A stretch of 13,906 nt of DNA from an uncultured Pseudomonadota bacterium (GTDB lineage Bacteria > Myxococcota_A > UBA796 > UBA9615): positions 1 to 13,906 of the forward strand of contig CALCXL010000832.1 in the NCBI GenBank assembly GCA_937907595.1. The letters are read 5' to 3'. The translations under genes and the position numbers were made by a program. The notes under the pieces were generated by a model, which had not been told where the DNA came from, searched no databases, and worked only from the letters and a program-made list of their open reading frames with translations. The first letter of the stretch is position 1, and every line of letters starts with the position of its first letter. Of this stretch, positions 10,243 to 13,906 are shown piece after piece.

Positions 10243-11181
10243 CTACCGGACCCCCGCCAGATCGGCCAACGTCGCCACGGTCAGCCCCACCACGCGCGTC
10301 GTGAAGGGAAGATGCAGCGTCTCCAGGGTGTCCGTCACCCGGTGGTAGTGCGGCGTCGACTCGCCGGTCGCGGGCAGGTTGTGGGCCTCCACGCAGTCCA
10401 TGGGGGTGATGGCGGGGAAGCCGGCCTCCTGGAAGTTGGTGTGGTCGTCGCCGTAGCAGTAGGCGTGCTGGATCCAGACCTTGTGGGGGAGGTCCAGGGC
10501 GGTGGCGATGTCCGCCATGTGCAGCACCAGGTGCTCGGATTCGTCGTCGCCGAGGATGTCCAGGAGGTCCTCGTCGCCCAGGGGCCAGTAGCCGATCATG
10601 TCCGGGGCGATGACCCCCTGCACGTCGACGTCCTCCTCCAGCAGCCACTCCGTCATGTGCGCGCTGCCCAGGCTGCCCTGCTCCTCGGCGCCGGTGAAGA
10701 CGAACCAGATCGACTCGTCCAGGCCCAGGCCGCCCAGGATGCGCGCGGCCTCCAGCACCCCGGCCACGCCGCTGGCGTTGTCGTCGGCGCCCGGCGCGTC
10801 GTTGTCGGGATCGCTGGAGGTGGAGTCGTAGTGGGCCGAGTAGATCCAGACCCGCTCGGGGGAGGCCAGGCCGGGCAGGCGGGCGACCAGGTTGGCGGCC
10901 TCGTGCCCGTTGACGTCGAAGGGGTCCCGCTCGGTGACGAAGCCGTACTCGGCCATGCGGTCGACCAGGTAGTCCTGGGCGTCGACGTTGCCGGGCGCGA
11001 ACGTGTAGCGGGTCCCCAGGTCCTGCAGGGCGGCGATGGTGGACCGGACCTCCTGCTCGGAGGCGAGGGCGGCCAGATCCAGGGGGTCGGTGGGCTCCGG
11101 CGCGTCGGTGGCGTCGTCGTCGTTGGAGAGGTCGGCCGAGGGGCAGCCGACCAGCAGCAGGCAGAGGGCGAGGTGGCGCAT
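10243..11181 (-). CDS. M28-family zinc aminopeptidase lipoprotein
   Basis: An exported metallopeptidase (family M28, aminopeptidase S/Y-like), 312 aa. The short signal MRHLALCLLLVGC ends in lipobox LVGC, so Cys13 should be lipidated. An Asp/Thr/Pro-rich linker (about 17-34) leads to the catalytic domain. Visible co-catalytic zinc ligands are His117 (SAHYDS), the bridging Asp134 (GADDNASG), the Glu166-Glu167 pair (TGAEEQG), Asp194 (APDMIGY) and His280 (HYHRVTDT). The family removes N-terminal residues from peptides; the exact specificity is not readable. The ATG at 11181 is chosen because GAGG lies eight bases upstream; a GTG two codons earlier (11187) is possible but its ribosome site would be too close. 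It lies 58 bp downstream of the transglutaminase-like lipoprotein on the same strand, probably in one transcript. Confidence 0.9.
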   Translation of the reverse strand: MRHLALCLLLVGCPSADLSNDDDATDAPEPTDPLDLAALASEQEVRSTIAALQDLGTRYTFAPGNVDAQDYLVDRMAEYGFVTERDPFDVNGHEAANLVARLPGLASPERVWIYSAHYDSTSSDPDNDAPGADDNASGVAGVLEAARILGGLGLDESIWFVFTGAEEQGSLGSAHMTEWLLEEDVDVQGVIAPDMIGYWPLGDEDLLDILGDDESEHLVLHMADIATALDLPHKVWIQHAYCYGDDHTNFQEAGFPAITPMDCVEAHNLPATGESTPHYHRVTDTLETLHLPFTTRVVGLTVATLADLAGVR

Positions 11182-11215
11182 CCCCACAGCCTCGCACCCG
11201 CGCGCTCTTCGCGTC

Positions 11216-11234
11216 CTGCCCGTTGCCAGGGCAG
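11216..11234 (-). terminator. Hairpin just after the transglutaminase gene
   Basis: CTGCCC-GTTGCCA-GGGCAG forms a 6-bp perfect stem starting five bases after the stop codon at 11240-11242. No T-tract follows on the minus strand, so it may be a weak terminator or an attenuating/stabilising hairpin between this gene and the M28 peptidase gene. Confidence 0.35.
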
Positions 11235-11239
11235 CCGGA

Positions 11240-13477
11240 TCAGCCGCCGATGGTCGTCAGGACGAAGTCGCTGGCTTCGTAGCCGTGCACGCCGATGTGC
11301 AGGACGCCGTCGGCGGGGGCCGTGACCTCCACGGTCTCGTTGCCGCTGGCGGTGTAGGGCCGCTGGTCGTAGTCGGCCTCGGTGGGCGCCGCGCCCCAGC
11401 GCACGTAGAGGTCGACGTCGCCGGCGGCCTCGGTGCCCACCAGGAGGGACTGGCCCGCGCTCAGGCTCAGGGTGAAGTGGGCCCACTGGCCGGCGTCGAC
11501 GTGGCCGGACTCGTCCAGGTGCTCGAAGGCGGGGGCCTCCGGCTCCGTGGGCTCGTCGGGCTCGGTGGGCTCGGTGGGCTCGGTGGGCTCCGTCGGCGTG
11601 TCCGTGGCGGCGCCGGTGTAGGTCACCTTGAGGTCGAACGTGGAGGCGGTGTAGCCCCGCACGCCGACGTAGTAGCTGCCGGCGCCGTCGACGCTGCAGG
11701 ACTCGGCCGAGCCGTTCTTGTAGGGGCGGCAGTCGTAGTCGGTGGCCGTGGGGGCCGAACCCTTGCGGACGTAGAGGTCGGCGTCGCCGGTGCCGGTGAT
11801 CTCCGCCTGGAAGGCGCCCTCGACGACCTCGAAGGGCCCGAACTGCGCCCACTGATCCTTCGCCAGCGTGCCGGTCTCCTGCACCGAGACCAGGTGCGTC
11901 GTGCCGTCCTCGGTGGTGTCCTGGCCGGAGACCGACGCCTCGAGCAGCTCCTGGACCACGGCGTAGTCGATGGCGCCGCCGCCGATCGGCGCGCTCTCCT
12001 TGCGGCCCGTGGGCAGCCACAGGAAGTCGGGGTGGTTCTGCTTGCTGTCGCCGATCCACTCGCCGCCGTTGACCTTGCCGTCGGCGTCGACCTCGAGCAC
12101 GTACTCGTAGCGGTCGGTGCGGGTGAAGTCGTCGATGCGGTCCTTGAGGTTGCCGTTGAGGGACGACGCGGCCTCGGTGATGTAGTCCACCTCCAGCTTG
12201 ACGTGGAAGAGCGCGGCGGCCTCGGCGTTGAAGGCGTAGGCCTCCGGGGCGGCGTCGGCGGCGAGCACCTCGGTCTTCAGGCTGAAGTCGGAGGAGGCCG
12301 CGTAGCCCTTGATGGAGACGAAGGCCTGGGCGCCGGCGCTGCCGACGTCCATCGAACAGGCCTCCTGGCTGCCGTTCTGGTAGGGCCGGCAGCTCCACTT
12401 GGTGTCCGTGGCCTGGGCGCCCAGCCGAACGTAGAGGTCGGCGTCGGCCGTGCCGCTCATGGTCACCACCAGCTTGCGGCCGGCGGGCACGTCGACGGCG
12501 GGGGCGTGGTGCCAGGCGTCCCGGGCGACGGTGCCCGAGGCCTCGACCACCACCGGCTCCACCGTCTCCTGGGCGGAGTCGCCGTCCACCACGCCCACCA
12601 GCGCGTTGGCCTCAGCGGCGGTCACGGCCGTCTGCTGGGTGATGCGGTAGCCGCGCAGGGGCTGGTTCCAGACCTCGTCGTCCCAGGTCCGGTCCTCCAC
12701 GAAGGAGAGGCCGTTCTTGCCCAGGTAGTTGGTCAGCAGCACGTGGTAGGTGCCCGGGTTCGTGTCGGCGCAGGCGGCGTCGGAGCCGGTGGGGCGCTGG
12801 TAGCCGTCGTAGACCACGTCGTCGTCGTCCTCGTCGCAGCGCAGGGAGACGAACTTGCTGTTGCTGGCGTCCCAGGAGATGGTCAGCAGCGCCTTGATGT
12901 CGTTGACCTCGAAGGTCACTCCGTTGCGCGTCACGGGGTGGATGGGCTCGGGCTCCTCGATGGCGGCGGGGGCCCAGGCGTGGCAGATGCCCCACCAGGT
13001 GGGGATGCAGAAGCCCGACTCGGCGCCTTCGCGCTTGGCGCAGGCCTCGCCCAGGTCGTCGCTGCACTGGTCGTCCGTGCTGCAGGCGGTGCGGCTGGAG
13101 TGCTTGTCGACGCCGTTGGAGGCGCTGACCTTGTCCTCGATGTCGGCCACGTCGAAGGCCGCGCCGTACTTGGCGGCCGGGGACTGGGTGGATGCGCCGG
13201 CCCAGCGGTGGTTGATGCTGTCCTCGTAGACCGGCCAGTAGGAGGCGGCCCAGGGGATGTCCGCGGCCTCGCCGTTCTGGGGGAGCTCGGCCAGGCGGTA
13301 GTCCAGGTCCTCGCTGAAGAGCCGCGGGTCGTCCCGGTCGGTCCACTGCTGGCGGTAGCTGTCGTTGCTCAGCGTGTCCGCGGTGTCGATGGCGTCGACG
13401 CCCAGGGCGTCGTCCCACTGCTGGGCGGAGTAGCAGCCGGCGAGGAGGGGGAGGACCAGGAGGAGGGATGCGCGCAT
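11240..13477 (-). CDS. Transglutaminase-elicitor (GP42/M81D-type) lipoprotein with three PPC domains
   Basis: A 745-aa exported lipoprotein: signal MRASLLLVLPLLAGC with lipobox LAGC (Cys15). The catalytic core resembles the transglutaminase elicitor family known from Phytophthora. WWGICHAWAPAA (161-172) holds the likely nucleophile Cys165, NGVTFEVNDIKALL (185-198) follows, then NPGTYHVLLTNYLG (240-253; His245 a candidate base) and EVWNQPLRGY (268-277). The family C-terminal part is YVLEVDADGKVNGGEWIGDS (459-478) and HPDFLWLP (482-489). A PPC domain (about 315-402) sits between these halves; PPC 2 is about 535-622 and PPC 3 about 655-743, joined by a Thr-Glu-Pro linker (626-649). Such enzymes crosslink Gln and Lys side chains. 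Upstream extension to 13621 was rejected: it is Arg/Pro-rich and would bury the signal peptide. AGG (spacing 6) precedes ATG 13477. It is followed by the M28 gene. Confidence 0.88.
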   Translation of the reverse strand: MRASLLLVLPLLAGCYSAQQWDDALGVDAIDTADTLSNDSYRQQWTDRDDPRLFSEDLDYRLAELPQNGEAADIPWAASYWPVYEDSINHRWAGASTQSPAAKYGAAFDVADIEDKVSASNGVDKHSSRTACSTDDQCSDDLGEACAKREGAESGFCIPTWWGICHAWAPAAIEEPEPIHPVTRNGVTFEVNDIKALLTISWDASNSKFVSLRCDEDDDDVVYDGYQRPTGSDAACADTNPGTYHVLLTNYLGKNGLSFVEDRTWDDEVWNQPLRGYRITQQTAVTAAEANALVGVVDGDSAQETVEPVVVEASGTVARDAWHHAPAVDVPAGRKLVVTMSGTADADLYVRLGAQATDTKWSCRPYQNGSQEACSMDVGSAGAQAFVSIKGYAASSDFSLKTEVLAADAAPEAYAFNAEAAALFHVKLEVDYITEAASSLNGNLKDRIDDFTRTDRYEYVLEVDADGKVNGGEWIGDSKQNHPDFLWLPTGRKESAPIGGGAIDYAVVQELLEASVSGQDTTEDGTTHLVSVQETGTLAKDQWAQFGPFEVVEGAFQAEITGTGDADLYVRKGSAPTATDYDCRPYKNGSAESCSVDGAGSYYVGVRGYTASTFDLKVTYTGAATDTPTEPTEPTEPTEPDEPTEPEAPAFEHLDESGHVDAGQWAHFTLSLSAGQSLLVGTEAAGDVDLYVRWGAAPTEADYDQRPYTASGNETVEVTAPADGVLHIGVHGYEASDFVLTTIGG
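11541..11594 (-). repeat. Six tandem 9-bp units encoding Thr-Glu-Pro repeats
   Basis: Units of GGCTCGGTG and close variants (plus strand) begin at 11541, 11550, 11559, 11568, 11577 and 11586; three consecutive units are identical. On the coding strand they give the repeated Thr-Glu-Pro (one Asp-Glu-Pro) linker before the last PPC domain. Such in-frame tandem repeats can change copy number by slippage. Confidence 0.85.
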
Positions 13478-13592
13478 GACGGGCCTGCCTTTCGGGGCGG
13501 GAACGGGGGCTCGACCTGGGCTCGCGGGGTGGGGCGCTCGTTCGCGCCGTCGCCCCGCGGGGTCCGAAGTCGGGGGCACCCTGCGCCCGCAG

Positions 13593-13621
13593 ATTCGAAA
13601 GACAACAGCCGCCACGATCAA
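13593..13621 (-). promoter_or_regulatory. Possible sigma70-type promoter of the transglutaminase lipoprotein gene
   Basis: On the minus strand TTGATC (13621-13616) and TCGAAT (13598-13593) match four of six bases each of -35 and -10, with a 17-bp spacer, in a locally AT-richer stretch. It would give a leader of about 110 bases before ATG 13477. The match is weak and rests on pattern alone. Confidence 0.3.
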
Positions 13622-13637
13622 ACAACACGGCGGATCG

Positions 13638-13690
13638 ACTGAACCCTCATTCAGTGGCTGGATGGGCCCATATGGGCCGTACTGAGGGTT
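13638..13690. repeat. Nested palindromes upstream of the transglutaminase gene
   Basis: Three dyads overlap here: ACTGAA-6-TTCAGT (13638-13655), the perfect 14-bp palindrome GGCCCATATGGGCC (13665-13678), and AACCCTCA (13642-13649) with its complement TGAGGGTT (13683-13690). The block lies just upstream of the putative -35 box for the transglutaminase gene, so it could be an operator. Read on the plus strand it ends in TTTT and resembles a terminator, but no plus-strand gene leads into it. Confidence 0.45.
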
Positions 13691-13723
13691 TTCGGAGACG
13701 CTGACCTGGGGTCATTTACTGGG

Positions 13724-13741
13724 TGGTCACTGTTGTGACCA
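13724..13741 (-). terminator. Hairpin downstream of the right-edge hydrolase gene
   Basis: TGGTCAC-TGTT-GTGACCA is a perfect 7-bp stem with a four-base loop, beginning eight bases after the stop codon (13750-13752). A smaller dyad, TGACC-TGG-GGTCA, follows at 13702-13714. No T-tract follows on the minus strand, so termination is plausible but not typical. Confidence 0.4.
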
Positions 13742-13749
13742 TGTTCTGC

Positions 13750-13906
13750 TCAGTCGTCGAGCAGGAAGGAGCGGAGCACCCGGTTGAACTCGGCGGCGTG
13801 CTCCAGGTTGGGCGCGTGCTTCGCCCGGGGGATCACGTGCAGGCGGCCGACGTCACCCAGGCGCGCCAGCAGGCGCTCGCCGATCTCCAGGGGAAAGACC
13901 GGGTCC
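13750..13906 (-). CDS. Alpha/beta hydrolase, C-terminal 51 residues only (cut by window edge)
   Basis: The visible tail reads DPVFPLEIGERLLARLGDVG near its start, then RLHVIPRAKHAPNLEHAAEF and VLRSFLLDD before TGA 13750-13752. This is the usual end of an alpha/beta hydrolase: the catalytic Asp in (G)xxDPVFP, a strand, the catalytic His in AKHAPNLEHAAEF, and the final helix of F-X5-FL type. The nucleophile and start lie outside the window, so the class (esterase, haloperoxidase-like, C-C hydrolase) cannot be told. The 272 bp between it and the transglutaminase gene hold the palindromes, hairpins and weak promoter listed separately, and no further gene that I can see. Confidence 0.75.
   Translation of the reverse strand, partial: DPVFPLEIGERLLARLGDVGRLHVIPRAKHAPNLEHAAEFNRVLRSFLLDD

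Noticed and set aside
11541..11594. 9-bp tandem units as a regulatory or CRISPR-like repeat
   Set aside because: They are in frame and encode the Thr-Glu-Pro linker of the lipoprotein, so coding explains them.
13478..13621. Upstream start for the transglutaminase lipoprotein
   Set aside because: It would add 48 Arg/Pro-rich residues ahead of a clear signal peptide and lipobox.
11036..13642. 868-codon plus-strand open frame opposite the transglutaminase gene
   Set aside because: Antisense shadow rich in Gly, Val and Ala. The minus-strand frame has a lipobox, catalytic motifs and PPC domains.

Overview
The window is about 70% GC with strongly G/C-ending codons. Its secreted proteins are lipoproteins with Asp/Thr/Glu/Pro-rich linkers, PPC modules and Cys-rich inserts. 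Together these suggest a Myxococcota-like (former Deltaproteobacteria) genome. That placement is an inference from style; no rRNA or taxonomic marker is present. The window is densely coding (nine genes, two cut by the window edges). It holds no tRNA, rRNA, CRISPR array, insertion sequence or other mobile-element signature that I can see.

Layout. 1-6161 (minus strand) is a two-gene addB-addA operon for double-strand-break end resection. AddB is a 4Fe-4S nuclease/helicase-like subunit whose last ~20 codons appear frameshifted. AddA is the UvrD-like motor, cut by the left edge just before helicase motif VI. 6273-7373 (plus) is a membrane-anchored HSL-type alpha/beta hydrolase transcribed divergently from addB. 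7386-8345 (minus) is a stand-alone Cas4/RecB-type 4Fe-4S nuclease. 8409-9620 (plus) is a DUF4126-like membrane protein with two cytosolic-type zinc ribbons. 9639-10124 (minus) is a small four-helix CopD/HemJ-like membrane protein with a good Fur box just upstream. 10243-11181 (minus) is an M28 zinc aminopeptidase lipoprotein. 11240-13477 (minus) is a large lipoprotein with a transglutaminase-elicitor (GP42/M81D-type) catalytic core and three PPC domains. 13750-13906 (minus) is the C-terminal end of another alpha/beta hydrolase.

Functional reading. The left third is DNA repair: AddAB plus, a gene away, a third nuclease using the same Cys-X2-Cys-X5-Cys iron-sulfur fold. The right third encodes exported, protein-acting enzymes: a transglutaminase-like enzyme followed 58 bp later by an aminopeptidase, probably co-transcribed. 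The middle is membrane proteins of unknown role, one probably iron-regulated.

The most notable items are the transglutaminase carrying a motif resembling the oomycete Pep-13 plant-defence elicitor, with a PPC domain apparently inserted inside the catalytic fold; the addB 3'-end frameshift; the Fur box; the DUF4126-zinc ribbon fusion; and a convergent hairpin that pairs the stop codons of two genes. I found no clear evidence of a wholly new multi-gene system.
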